Of a stretch of DNA of 22,690 nt, positions 14,360 to 21,408 are shown piece by piece. Location of the stretch: positions 1-22,690 of the IMG/VR virus record IMGVR_UViG_3300006921_000173; one strand, given 5' to 3'. The translations under genes and the position numbers were made by a program. Numbering within the stretch: position 1 is the first letter of the stretch; every line of letters starts with the position of its first letter. The notes beneath the pieces were generated by a model, which did not search any database, was not told the DNA's origin, and worked only from the letters and a program-made list of their open reading frames with translations. The stretch comes from a virus.

Positions 14360-15583
14360 CGAATTGTAGAACTCATTTTAGACGAAGACCAAGAAATAGG
14401 GATAGAAGCTATTAGCGTAGTAGAAAACCCAGCAATCGAAGAAGATTTTATTGCCCTTAAATCACAAGAGTTTAAACTTGCAGAGGTAGACAAAGAGAAG
14501 CGCATTTTAATGGGTGCGTTACTTATACCAAACAAGCCTATATACAGACGCAACGGAGAAGATGAGTACTACATATATTTCTCAAAAGATACTGTCTTAA
14601 AAGCCTCGCAAATGTACTTAATGCAAGGCAAACAAAACAATTCAACCTTAGAACACCAATACGAATTAAACGGACTTAGTTTAGTAGAGAGTTGGCTTGT
14701 AGAAGATAAGGTACACGACAAATCTGTAAAGTATGGTATGGACTTGCCTTTAGGTACTTGGGTAGGTGCTGTAAAAGTAAACAATGACCAGATCTGGAAT
14801 GAGTTTGTAAAGACTGGTAAGGTTAAAGGTTTTAGCATAGAGGGCTACTTCGCTGACAAAATGGAAAGACCCAAAGACAAAACTTTAGGGGATTATATGA
14901 CAGACGAGCAAAAGCAAAACGAACTTGCTAAGATAGAAGAAGCCGAAGCAGAGTATTTACTAAGTCAAGTAAAGGCTATCATTAAAAACGATAAGCGTGT
15001 TAAGGGCGGTAAGAAGATGATTCTTGAAAGCTACACAGATTACCCAAGCGGAGTAAAGAACAACGCTAAAAGAGGCTTAGAATTAAACGAGAAGGTTAAT
15101 AACAAATGCGCTACACAAGTCGGTAAAGTTCGAGCGACACAATTAGCACAAGGTAAGCCAATCTCTAAGGAAACTATTAAACGTATGTATTCCTACTTGT
15201 CAAGAGCTGAGGAGTATTACGATGAAGGCGATACTAAGGCTTGTGGCACTATCTCTTATTTATTGTGGGGTGGTAAAGCTGGTAAGCGTTGGGCAGAGAG
15301 CAAACTAAAAGAACTTGGCGAAATTGAGTTGGCAAGTGAGGTTATCAATGATAGTATGGCTATTATAAATGACCGCTTGGCTTATGCCACTAAAGAACTT
15401 GCAATAAAGGCTGCACAAGATATCGGATGTGATAAATACCACACACACGAGTTTGAGGGTAAGACTTGGTTTATGCCCTGCGAACAACACAACCTTAAAG
15501 CACCTTGTACCGCTGGATATGAGCAGTACGGAATGAAAATGAAAAACGGAAAGTTAGTACCTAATTGTATTCCAATCAAATGA
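14357..15583 (+). CDS. Prohead protease (XkdF-like) fused to two C-terminal domains, 408 aa
   Basis: Residues 1-170 resemble XkdF/S78-like prohead proteases: IEAISVVENPAIEEDFIALK (16-35), His100 in STLEHQ, SWLVEDKVHDKS (112-123) and Ser160 in VKGFSIEGYF. His100 and Ser160 are the candidate catalytic residues. They would cut the scaffold and capsid N-termini during maturation. Residues about 225-322 form a second domain (YPSGVKNNAKRGLELNEK, then ISKETIKRMYSYLSRAEEYY and LLWGGKAGKRWAESKL), also found in phage proteins without an assigned function. Residues about 355-408 form a small Cys/His-bearing module (Cys358, Cys375, Cys384, Cys404) that may bind metal. Ends align with the coupled mini-gene at 15580 (ATGA). 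Confidence 0.75.
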   Translation: MRIVELILDEDQEIGIEAISVVENPAIEEDFIALKSQEFKLAEVDKEKRILMGALLIPNKPIYRRNGEDEYYIYFSKDTVLKASQMYLMQGKQNNSTLEHQYELNGLSLVESWLVEDKVHDKSVKYGMDLPLGTWVGAVKVNNDQIWNEFVKTGKVKGFSIEGYFADKMERPKDKTLGDYMTDEQKQNELAKIEEAEAEYLLSQVKAIIKNDKRVKGGKKMILESYTDYPSGVKNNAKRGLELNEKVNNKCATQVGKVRATQLAQGKPISKETIKRMYSYLSRAEEYYDEGDTKACGTISYLLWGGKAGKRWAESKLKELGEIELASEVINDSMAIINDRLAYATKELAIKAAQDIGCDKYHTHEFEGKTWFMPCEQHNLKAPCTAGYEQYGMKMKNGKLVPNCIPIK

Positions 15584-15726
15584 GAAAACTATTTAAAAGA
15601 TTTATAACACCAAGTAAAACAAGTCCTAAAGGAAGTCGCAGAGGCGGTTGTTTGTGTGAAGATAACACTTACAAAACCAAATGCTGTGATGGAAGTTTAA
15701 GGGCGCAAGGTGTAGGTAACGTATAA
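15580..15726 (+). CDS. Cys-rich mini-protein, 48 aa
   Basis: A 48-aa protein with a basic start (MRKLFKRFITPSK) and a compact Cys element, GGCLCEDNTYKTKCCDGSLR (Cys24, 26, 35, 36), then AQGVGNV. The CxC...CC pattern suggests a small metal-binding knuckle. It is coupled by ATGA overlap (15580-15583) to the protease, whose own tail also carries four cysteines. Co-placement in the capsid block suggests a structural or maturation role. Function unknown. Confidence 0.6.
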   Translation: MRKLFKRFITPSKTSPKGSRRGGCLCEDNTYKTKCCDGSLRAQGVGNV

Positions 15727-15745
15727 CAAACAAATAAATTAAAAA

Positions 15746-16150
15746 ATGAGTAATTACAAAAGAGTATTAAAACACTTAAACAAAGAAGAACTATCTACAC
15801 AAAAGGTACAACTTGCTTTAATTGATGATGTTAATAAAAAAGCAAATATTGTTGTTGAAGATTATAGAGCAATATCTAAATCTATTCAAGAAATTAACAA
15901 AAGAAAAAGAGAAGTACGTTCTATTGTTAGAGATTTAGAAACATTTTCTGATAAGTCAAAGTCTTTAATAAAAACTTCATTAAAAAACGCTACAGATTTA
16001 AGTAATCTTATAAATAAATTAGAAGCTGAAGCAAAAAAACTTGGAATTGATTACAATTATGATTTGTTAGCTATTGAACAAAAGGATATAAAAGATGAGG
16101 TAAACAAATTAGAAAAACTTATTCAAGAGATAAATGCAAAAGATTATTAA
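15746..16150 (+). CDS. A+T-rich coiled-coil hypothetical protein, 134 aa
   Basis: A 134-residue, almost entirely helical protein with heptad patterns (ALIDDVNKKANIVVEDYRAI, then ATDLSNLINKLEAEAKKLG). There is no signal or membrane segment. Its sequence is lower in G+C than its neighbours: 15841-15900 has 14 G/C in 60 bases, against 22 of 60 at 15061-15120 in the protease gene. A 19-base gap separates it from the mini-gene, and the next gene has its own A/T motif. It may be an insertion into the capsid block, or a scaffold-like helper. No family is recognised. Confidence 0.6.
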   Translation: MSNYKRVLKHLNKEELSTQKVQLALIDDVNKKANIVVEDYRAISKSIQEINKRKREVRSIVRDLETFSDKSKSLIKTSLKNATDLSNLINKLEAEAKKLGIDYNYDLLAIEQKDIKDEVNKLEKLIQEINAKDY

Positions 16151-16174
16151 AAATGCAAAATTAATTTTTAACAC

Positions 16175-16189
16175 TTATATATTAATATG
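16175..16189 (+). promoter_or_regulatory. Recurrent TTATATATTAATATG motif, copy 4 (scaffold/capsid)
   Basis: TTATATATTAATATG includes the start codon of the scaffold-like gene (ATG, 16187-16189) and is identical over 15 bases to the copy at 14345-14359. The capsid gene is next, so strong expression of this unit is expected. Confidence 0.5.
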
Positions 16190-16792
16190 AATACAAATGA
16201 TATGATATCAAAAATCAAAGAAGTTGTAGGCTTGTCCGAAGAGATTAAGCTTGAGCAACAAACTTTAGAGAACGGTGCTATCTTGGAAGCTGAAAGTTTT
16301 GAGGCTGGTAAAGAGATTTTTATTGTTTCTGAAGATGAGAAAATTGCCGTACCAGTTGGCGAATACCAAATGGAAGACGGACGTATTTTAGTAGTAGCAG
16401 AAGAAGGTCTTATTGGCGAGATTAAAGCTGAGGAAGAAGAAGTAGAAGAAGTAGAGGCTAAAGAAGAAGAAGAAGACAAAAAAGAAATGTACGCTACTAA
16501 AAGAGAACTTGCTGAGGTTAAAGAAATGATTGAAGAAATCAAAGCTATGTTAGAGCCTAAAGAGGACTTAAGTGCTGACGAACTTGGTAACCTTATGACT
16601 GAGGAACTTGCTAAACACGAGAAATTAGAGTTAAGCGAAGTACCAGAAGAAGTGCAAGAGGAACTAAACCAACCAGCTGCTGAGCCAATTAAGGCTAACC
16701 CAGAGGTACAAACAAAACAAAATTTCAAGTTTGCTACAAAAAGAAAACTAAGCACACTTGATAGAGTAATGAACAAAATAATTAACAACTAA
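16187..16792 (+). CDS. Acidic scaffold-like capsid assembly protein, 201 aa
   Basis: A very acidic 201-aa protein directly upstream of the major capsid gene. Residues about 25-80 form a small beta domain (LENGAILEAESFEAGKEIFI, then VPVGEYQMEDGRILVVAEEG) found in phage proteins near capsid genes. A Glu-rich stretch (about 82-97), helical segments and a basic C-terminus (KFATKRKLSTLDRVMNKI) follow, a layout like scaffold proteins with a capsid-binding basic tail. It probably guides capsid assembly and is removed by the protease at 14357. A long opposite-strand frame covers it but is explained by its Glu/Lys-rich codons. Role is inferred from composition and position. Confidence 0.65.
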   Translation: MNTNDMISKIKEVVGLSEEIKLEQQTLENGAILEAESFEAGKEIFIVSEDEKIAVPVGEYQMEDGRILVVAEEGLIGEIKAEEEEVEEVEAKEEEEDKKEMYATKRELAEVKEMIEEIKAMLEPKEDLSADELGNLMTEELAKHEKLELSEVPEEVQEELNQPAAEPIKANPEVQTKQNFKFATKRKLSTLDRVMNKIINN

Positions 16793-16803
16793 ATTTATAT
16801 TAA

Positions 16804-17727
16804 ATGGCTAATCCAACTATTACATCATCCAGTTATGCTGGAGAATTTGCTGGGAAGTACTTAGGTGCTGCCCTATTATCTGCTTCAACCTTAGATGCTG
16901 GGGCTGTAACAATCTTGCCTAACATCAAGTACAAAGCTGCTATGAAAGTAGGAACTTTTTCTAACTTGGTACGTTCTGCTGATTGTGATTTTGATGCTAC
17001 TACTTCTGGTCTTACATTGACTGAGAAAGTACTAACACCAACCGAACTACAAGTAAACCTACAAATCTGTAAGAAAGAATTACACTCAGATTGGGAAGCT
17101 GCTCAAATGGGTTTTTCTGCCTTTGACCAATTGCCTCCTTTATTCTCTGACTATGTTATTTCAAGAGTAGCTGCTGAGGTTGCTAACGCAACTGAAACTT
17201 CTATCTGGAGTGGTTCTGCTGGAGAAGGTTCTTTTGATGGCTTTGCTACTTTAATGGGTGCTGATGCAACTGTTGTAGATGTTGCTAAAGCTACTGTAAC
17301 AAGTGCAAACGTAATTGCTCAGTTAGGTGCTATTGTAGATGCTGCACCATCAGCTATCTTAGGTAAAGAAGATTTAACGCTTTACGTTTCAACAAACATC
17401 GCAAGAGCATATATTCGTGCTTTAGGTGGTTTTGCTTCTAACGTAGGTGCAAATGGTATCGACAACAAAGGTACAACTTGGTACAACGGTGGCGAGTTAT
17501 CTTTCGAGGGTATCAACATCTTTGTTGCTAAAGGTCTTGGAGATAACGAAGCTGTACTTGCTCAGAAGTCTAACTTGTTCTTTGGAACTGGTCTTTTAGA
17601 TGACAGAAACGAGGTTAAAGTAATTGATATGGCTGACCTTGATGGTTCTCAGAATGTCCGCGTAGTAATGCGATATACTGCCGGCGTTCAGATAGGAATT
17701 GGTAGCGATATAGTGCTTTATTCTTAA
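16804..17727 (+). CDS. Major capsid protein (HK97-like fold), 307 aa
   Basis: A 307-aa protein of even composition with Ala/Gly-rich helices and no repeats. Features are an N-terminal GEFAGKYLGAAL, a central acidic helix (LHSDWEAAQMGFSAFDQLPP), a long spine-like helix region (YVISRVAAEVANATETSIWS), a strand (EDLTLYVSTNIARAYIRAL), and a C-terminal RYTAGVQIGIGSDIVLYS. This matches capsid proteins of flavobacterial siphoviruses. It sits between the scaffold-like gene and a strong terminator, as expected for the most highly expressed late gene. The short leader, TTTATATTAAATGG, is a looser form of the recurrent A/T motif. The exact fold is an inference. Confidence 0.8.
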   Translation: MANPTITSSSYAGEFAGKYLGAALLSASTLDAGAVTILPNIKYKAAMKVGTFSNLVRSADCDFDATTSGLTLTEKVLTPTELQVNLQICKKELHSDWEAAQMGFSAFDQLPPLFSDYVISRVAAEVANATETSIWSGSAGEGSFDGFATLMGADATVVDVAKATVTSANVIAQLGAIVDAAPSAILGKEDLTLYVSTNIARAYIRALGGFASNVGANGIDNKGTTWYNGGELSFEGINIFVAKGLGDNEAVLAQKSNLFFGTGLLDDRNEVKVIDMADLDGSQNVRVVMRYTAGVQIGIGSDIVLYS

Positions 17728-17750
17728 TAAATTAATTAACTAACATAAAG

Positions 17751-17779
17751 AGGGTGGGCAAAACTGCCTACCCTTTTTT
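17751..17779 (+). terminator. Rho-independent terminator after the capsid gene
   Basis: AGGGTGGGC (17751-17759) pairs with GCCTACCCT (17766-17774) in a nine-pair stem with one G-T pair and a six-base loop, followed by a T run to 17779. It is 24 bases after the capsid stop. The next ATG is only 18 bases beyond the T run, so some read-through is likely. Confidence 0.85.
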
Positions 17780-17796
17780 ATTAAATCTAAAAAAAT

Positions 17797-18336
17797 ATGG
17801 CTTGTGCAATAACAAAAGGTAGAGGGGTTGGATGTAAGACCGCCTTTGCTGGAATTAAAAATATTTACATCTTAGATTATAGTGCTGCCATTGCTGCTTT
17901 AAGTGATAGTAGTGGTACTATAACACTACCAACGGACAACTCCGCTGAGTTCTTTAAGTTTGAAGTAAAGGGCGGTTTAAGTTCTTTAGAAACTACTGTA
18001 ACATCAAGCAGAGAAAACGGAACTACTTTTTACGAAAGTACTTTAAATGTTACCTTTCAACTGTTAGACGTAGCGACACAAGAAGAGATAAAACTCTTAA
18101 ACAGAGGTCGTGCGCATTACGTTGTAGAAATGTACCCTAATGGTGCTGGAGTTACTAAGTATTTGTTAGTAGGTAGAGATAACGGTGCTGAAATCACTGG
18201 CGGTACTATTGTTACTGGTGCAGCTGCTGGAGATTTACAAGGCTTTACGATTACAGCAGTAGCAACTGAGGTTTTTCCTCCGTTCTTCTGTACTGTTCCA
18301 GATGTAGCTTCTGCAACTCCAATCTCACCAGCATAG
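17797..18336 (+). CDS. Probable major tail tube protein, 179 aa
   Basis: A 179-aa beta-rich protein starting MACAITKGRGVGCKTAFAGI. It contains FFKFEVKGGLSSLETTVTSS (about 51-70), FYESTLNVTFQLLDVATQEE (about 76-95), YVVEMYPNGAGVTKYLLVGR (about 109-128) and GDLQGFTITAVATEVFPPFF (about 147-166). A small strand-rich protein made in quantity next to the capsid gene is typical of tube subunits. It would stack as rings around the tape measure. It is placed far from the other tail genes. The call is from pattern and context, and a minor capsid or head-decoration role is the main alternative. Confidence 0.6.
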   Translation: MACAITKGRGVGCKTAFAGIKNIYILDYSAAIAALSDSSGTITLPTDNSAEFFKFEVKGGLSSLETTVTSSRENGTTFYESTLNVTFQLLDVATQEEIKLLNRGRAHYVVEMYPNGAGVTKYLLVGRDNGAEITGGTIVTGAAAGDLQGFTITAVATEVFPPFFCTVPDVASATPISPA

Positions 18337-18353
18337 GTTTAAATATATTTTTG

Positions 18354-18361
18354 TATATTTG
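18354..18361 (+). promoter_or_regulatory. TAnnTTTG-type promoter box (weak)
   Basis: TATATTTG matches the Bacteroidota -7 box, but no TTTG is visible about 20 bases upstream. If active, transcription would start near 18368 and stop at the terminator at 18399-18427, giving an RNA of about 60 bases. Confidence 0.3.
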
Positions 18362-18364
18362 TCC

Positions 18365-18389
18365 TATGTCCGTTTTGGTTTACGACATA
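18365..18389 (+). repeat. Inverted repeat before the terminator
   Basis: TATGTC (18365-18370) pairs with GACATA (18384-18389), with one extra G-C pair (18372 with 18383) if the C at 18371 bulges out. The loop is about 10 bases. It lies in the 125-base gap between the tube gene and the next gene, just ahead of the terminator. Confidence 0.5.
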
Positions 18390-18398
18390 AAGAAAATT

Positions 18399-18427
18399 AG
18401 CCTTTCCTTTTGGGGAGGCTTTTTTTT
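18399..18427 (+). terminator. Rho-independent terminator before the portal gene group
   Basis: AGCCTTTCC (18399-18407) pairs with GGGGAGGCT (18412-18420), a nine-pair stem with two G-T pairs and a TTTT loop, followed by a run of T to 18427. It ends the tube transcript; a new copy of the recurrent motif follows at 18448. Confidence 0.85.
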
Positions 18428-18447
18428 ATACAAAATAAAATAGTTTT

Positions 18448-18464
18448 GTTTATATATTAGTATG
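18448..18464 (+). promoter_or_regulatory. Recurrent TTATATATTA motif, copy 5 (portal group)
   Basis: GTTTATATATTAGTATG reaches into the ATG at 18462, directly after a terminator. A fresh start signal is needed here, which favours a promoter-like role for the motif in at least this place. Confidence 0.5.
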
Positions 18465-18812
18465 AAGATTATAGGAACTAATGGCGATAAAACTTTTAAG
18501 GTTATACCACGCCAATTTATTAGCGGTGCAATTACTGTAAACCTAACAAGTGAAAGTACTGGCACAACTATAAATAAAACTCCTACTGCTTCAACAGATG
18601 GCAACTATATGTCATTTGTAGCTGCTTTTGGTACATTGACTGAGGGCGATTTTTATGCGCTTGAGATAAAGAATGGTGCTGCTGTTATTTACAAAGATAA
18701 AGTCTTTTGCACAGATCAAACTATAAACCAAGCTAACAACGATTACTATTCTGTAAATGATGGCGAATACACCACAGAGAATAGCTTTGATAACGATTAT
18801 ATTATTTTATGA
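18462..18812 (+). CDS. Small beta-rich hypothetical protein, 116 aa
   Basis: A 116-aa Thr/Asn/Asp-rich protein starting MKIIGTNGDKTFKVIPRQ. Strand patterns alternate with turns (GAITVNLTSESTGTTI, then FYALEIKNGAAVIYKDKVF), like a single small beta-sandwich. The C-terminal 30 residues are polar and Asn/Asp-rich. It precedes the portal gene with an ATGA overlap (18809-18812). It is probably a virion protein, perhaps a capsid decoration or head-tail adaptor. No family is recognised. Confidence 0.5.
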   Translation: MKIIGTNGDKTFKVIPRQFISGAITVNLTSESTGTTINKTPTASTDGNYMSFVAAFGTLTEGDFYALEIKNGAAVIYKDKVFCTDQTINQANNDYYSVNDGEYTTENSFDNDYIIL

Positions 18813-20629
18813 ACGATTTAAGAATAGTTAATTTAAGCACCTACACAAGTCCAGAGATTGTAGAGAAGTCTAACAAACAATGGGTAGCCTATGGTAGTGA
18901 TAACAACTACTTTGGTTACTTAATAGACCGCTACAACGGAAGTCCTACAAACAACGCTATTATTAATGGTGTTAGTCAAATGATTTACGGAAAAGGCTTA
19001 GATGCTTTAGACAGCAATAGAAAGCCAGAGCAATACGCTAAAATGATTACTCTGTTTCATAAGGATTGTGTGCGCAAGTTGTGTTACGACCTTAAGCTAA
19101 TGGGTCAATGCGCTATTCAAGTTATTTACAGTAAGGATAGAAAAACAATAGCACAAGTAGAACACATCCCAGTAGAGAACTTAAGAGCTGAGAAGTGTAA
19201 CGAGAAAGGCGAAATAACTGGGTATTTTTATAGTGATGATTGGTCTAATGTAAAACCAAGAACAGAACTGAAACGCATACCAGCTTTTGGCTATTCCAAA
19301 GAAAGTATTGAGATTATATACGTTAAGCCTTACAGAGCAGGATATAAATACTATTCAAGTCCAGACTATCAAGGTGGTTTACAGTATGCAGAGTTAGAAG
19401 AAGAAATAAGCAACTATCACTTAAACAACATACTTAACGGATTAGCACCGTCAATGTTAATCAACTTTAACAATGGCACACCAAACGCAGAGGAACGCCA
19501 AAACTTAGAAAACCGCATCTACTCTAAATTTAGTGGCTCAAGCAACGCTGGTAAGTTTATACTTGCGTTTAATGATAACGCAGAGAGCCAAGCAACAATA
19601 GAGCCAATACAATTAAGTGATGCGCATAACCAATACCAGTTCTTAAGCGATGAGAGTGGCAAAAAGATTATGGTAGCGCACCGAGTTGTTTCTCCTATGC
19701 TTTTAGGAATTAAAGACAGTACTGGCTTGGGCAATAATGCAGACGAACTACAAACTGCTTCGGTCTTAATGGATAACACAGTTATTAGACCATTTCAGCA
19801 CCTTTTAATAGATGCCTTTGATAGCATATTAGCTTACAATAATATCTCTTTAAAACTATACTTTAAGACCTTACAACCGCTCGAGTTTACAGACCTTGAA
19901 AACGTAGAAGACGAAGAAACGAGAGAAGAAGAAACTGGCGTAAAATTAGCCAAAGATTTGCCAAAGGAATTAGGTAGCGACATAGCAGACGCCTTAATAG
20001 ACTTAGGGGAAGACGAATCAGACCTTTTAAGCGACTTTGACGTAATGGATGAGCGCGAAGTAAACTATGACGAAGAAGATGGCTTAGACGAGGTTATTAC
20101 GGACTTAAACAAACCAAAAGAAAAAAGTACACTTGCTAAAATATGGGAGTTTGTAAGTACTGGTAGCGCAAAGCCTTTTAGAGAAAGCGAACAAGATGGC
20201 GAAAGCAAACAAACCAAAGAAGAAGGTAATACTTTTTTAGTAAGGTATATGTACAGTCCGCAAAGATACAGCGCAAATTCAAGACCATTCTGCAAAAAAA
20301 TGGTAGATGCTAAAAAGGTTTACCGCAAAGAAGATATTATATCAATGGATACCAAAGTAGTTAATGCTGGTTTTGGTAAGGGTGGAAGCGACACATATAG
20401 TATATGGCTATACAAGGGCGGTGCAAGGTGTCAGCATAAATGGCTTAGAAAGACGTATGTGCGCAAGGATGGTGCTAAAGGCTTAGGCGATGCAATTACA
20501 ACGTCAGAAGCAAGGTCAAGAGGTTTTAAGCCAGAGGCAAACGCTCAGAAAGTACCAGTAGCACCAAAGGATATGAAGTATAAAGGTTATACCGCTGAAT
20601 ATTGGAACAAAATAGGATTTAAGAACTAA
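18809..20629 (+). CDS. Portal protein with extra C-terminal domain, 606 aa
   Basis: Residues about 1-360 form the portal: NNYFGYLIDRYNGSPTNNAI (32-51), DLKLMGQCAIQVIY (94-107), YRAGYKYYSSPDYQGGLQYA (175-194), HRVVSPMLLGIKDSTGLGNN (291-310) and the helix ELQTASVLMDNTVIRPFQHL (313-332), which is typical of portal stems. It is the dodecameric DNA channel. Residues 365-470 are an acidic linker. Residues about 474-550 form an extra domain, FLVRYMYSPQ, RPFCKKM (Cys495), SIWLYKGGARCQHKW (Cys541, His543), not needed in a standard portal; it may resemble a MuF-like minor head domain. The C-terminus ends YTAEYWNKIGFKN. The stop overlaps the next ATG by one base. Confidence 0.8.
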   Translation: MNDLRIVNLSTYTSPEIVEKSNKQWVAYGSDNNYFGYLIDRYNGSPTNNAIINGVSQMIYGKGLDALDSNRKPEQYAKMITLFHKDCVRKLCYDLKLMGQCAIQVIYSKDRKTIAQVEHIPVENLRAEKCNEKGEITGYFYSDDWSNVKPRTELKRIPAFGYSKESIEIIYVKPYRAGYKYYSSPDYQGGLQYAELEEEISNYHLNNILNGLAPSMLINFNNGTPNAEERQNLENRIYSKFSGSSNAGKFILAFNDNAESQATIEPIQLSDAHNQYQFLSDESGKKIMVAHRVVSPMLLGIKDSTGLGNNADELQTASVLMDNTVIRPFQHLLIDAFDSILAYNNISLKLYFKTLQPLEFTDLENVEDEETREEETGVKLAKDLPKELGSDIADALIDLGEDESDLLSDFDVMDEREVNYDEEDGLDEVITDLNKPKEKSTLAKIWEFVSTGSAKPFRESEQDGESKQTKEEGNTFLVRYMYSPQRYSANSRPFCKKMVDAKKVYRKEDIISMDTKVVNAGFGKGGSDTYSIWLYKGGARCQHKWLRKTYVRKDGAKGLGDAITTSEARSRGFKPEANAQKVPVAPKDMKYKGYTAEYWNKIGFKN

Positions 20630-21129
20630 TGGCAACAGCACTATTTATAAACAGAACGGATTTAGTTAAAAACTCTATCATTGATGGTAATGTTGATGTA
20701 GACAAATATATTCAATTTATCAAGGTAGCACAGCAAATCGACATACAAAACTTGTTAGGCACAGACCTCTACAATAAGATAAGTGCTGATATTGTTGCTG
20801 GTTCTTTAGCTGGTAATTATTTAAGTTTAGTAAACACATACGTTCAGCCTACTTTAATATGGTTTGCACAAATGAACTACATACCTTTTGCTGCTTATCA
20901 AATAAAAAATGGTGGTGTGTTTAAGCACAGTAGCGAAACCGCACAGAACGTAGATAAAAACGAAGTAGATTACTTAGTATCTAAAGCAAGAGAATACGCT
21001 AACTATTACTCTACTCGTCTTGTAGATTACCTTAGTTTTAATGATAACTTGTTCCCAGAGTACAACACAAATAGTAACGACCAAATTGACCCAGATACCG
21101 ACACAACGTTCAAAGGCTGGGTGTTATGA
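20629..21129 (+). CDS. Head-tail connector (DUF6712-like), 166 aa
   Basis: A 166-aa mostly helical protein. The N-terminus has FINRTDLVKNSIIDGNVDVD (6-25), then a helix with QFIKVAQQIDIQNLLGTDLY (29-48), a middle hydrophobic helix (YVQPTLIWFAQMNYIPFAAY, about 72-91) and ETAQNVDKNEVDYLVSKARE (about 103-122). This resembles gp6-like connector proteins that attach below the portal and join tail to head. It directly follows the portal gene and overlaps the small gene at 21126 (ATGA). The family name is from memory of Bacteroidota phages and not checked. Confidence 0.65.
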   Translation: MATALFINRTDLVKNSIIDGNVDVDKYIQFIKVAQQIDIQNLLGTDLYNKISADIVAGSLAGNYLSLVNTYVQPTLIWFAQMNYIPFAAYQIKNGGVFKHSSETAQNVDKNEVDYLVSKAREYANYYSTRLVDYLSFNDNLFPEYNTNSNDQIDPDTDTTFKGWVL

Positions 21130-21227
21130 AATATAAGGTAAAAGAAACAAACCTGATCAAACTAAAAAGGTACATAGACGAGGCATTAAAGAAAATGAAT
21201 AAAAATAATAAAAAAGAAAAAGTATGA
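21126..21227 (+). CDS. Small basic hypothetical protein, 33 aa
   Basis: A 33-codon frame, MKYKVKETNLIKLKRYIDEA then LKKMNKNNKKEKV, has ATGA overlaps with the connector gene (21126-21129) and the next small gene (21224-21227). The first two-thirds is one basic amphipathic helix; the end is Lys/Asn-rich. It fits neatly between two coupled genes, which supports it being real. Confidence 0.55.
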   Translation: MKYKVKETNLIKLKRYIDEALKKMNKNNKKEKV

Positions 21228-21397
21228 GTTGGGGCAAAATATATGACACTACTTACTGGGGATTACCAGAAGAAAATGGATGGGGTGGTATTTATTATGA
21301 TGATGCAAACCCAAGTCCTACACCTTTCTTTGAGGTTTTAGCGGAGAATGGCGATTACTTACTAACAGAACAAGATATTAATATAACTTTAGAATAA
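21224..21397 (+). CDS. Small tail-region protein with C-terminal tag, 57 aa
   Basis: A 57-residue aromatic and Gly-rich protein begins MSWGKIYDTTYWGLPEENGW and ends LAENGDYLLTEQDINITLE. The last 19 residues share 12 identical positions with the C-terminus of the 892-aa tail protein (9789-12467). Such end tags on two separate virion proteins may mark a common partner or site. The start ATG overlaps the upstream stop. The N-terminal half is a compact Trp/Tyr-rich, perhaps strand-forming, domain. Function is unknown; a virion role is inferred from the tag and from the fibre gene 12 bases downstream. Confidence 0.65.
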   Translation: MSWGKIYDTTYWGLPEENGWGGIYYDDANPSPTPFFEVLAENGDYLLTEQDINITLE

Positions 21398-21408
21398 AAT
21401 AAAATAAA

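Noticed and set aside
16168-16788. Long opposite-strand open frame (206 codons, Ser-rich)
   Set aside because: It mirrors the scaffold-like gene, whose GAA/AAG-rich codons read as TTC/CTT and leave few stops on the other strand. It has no start context and its Ser-rich low-complexity sequence is not protein-like.
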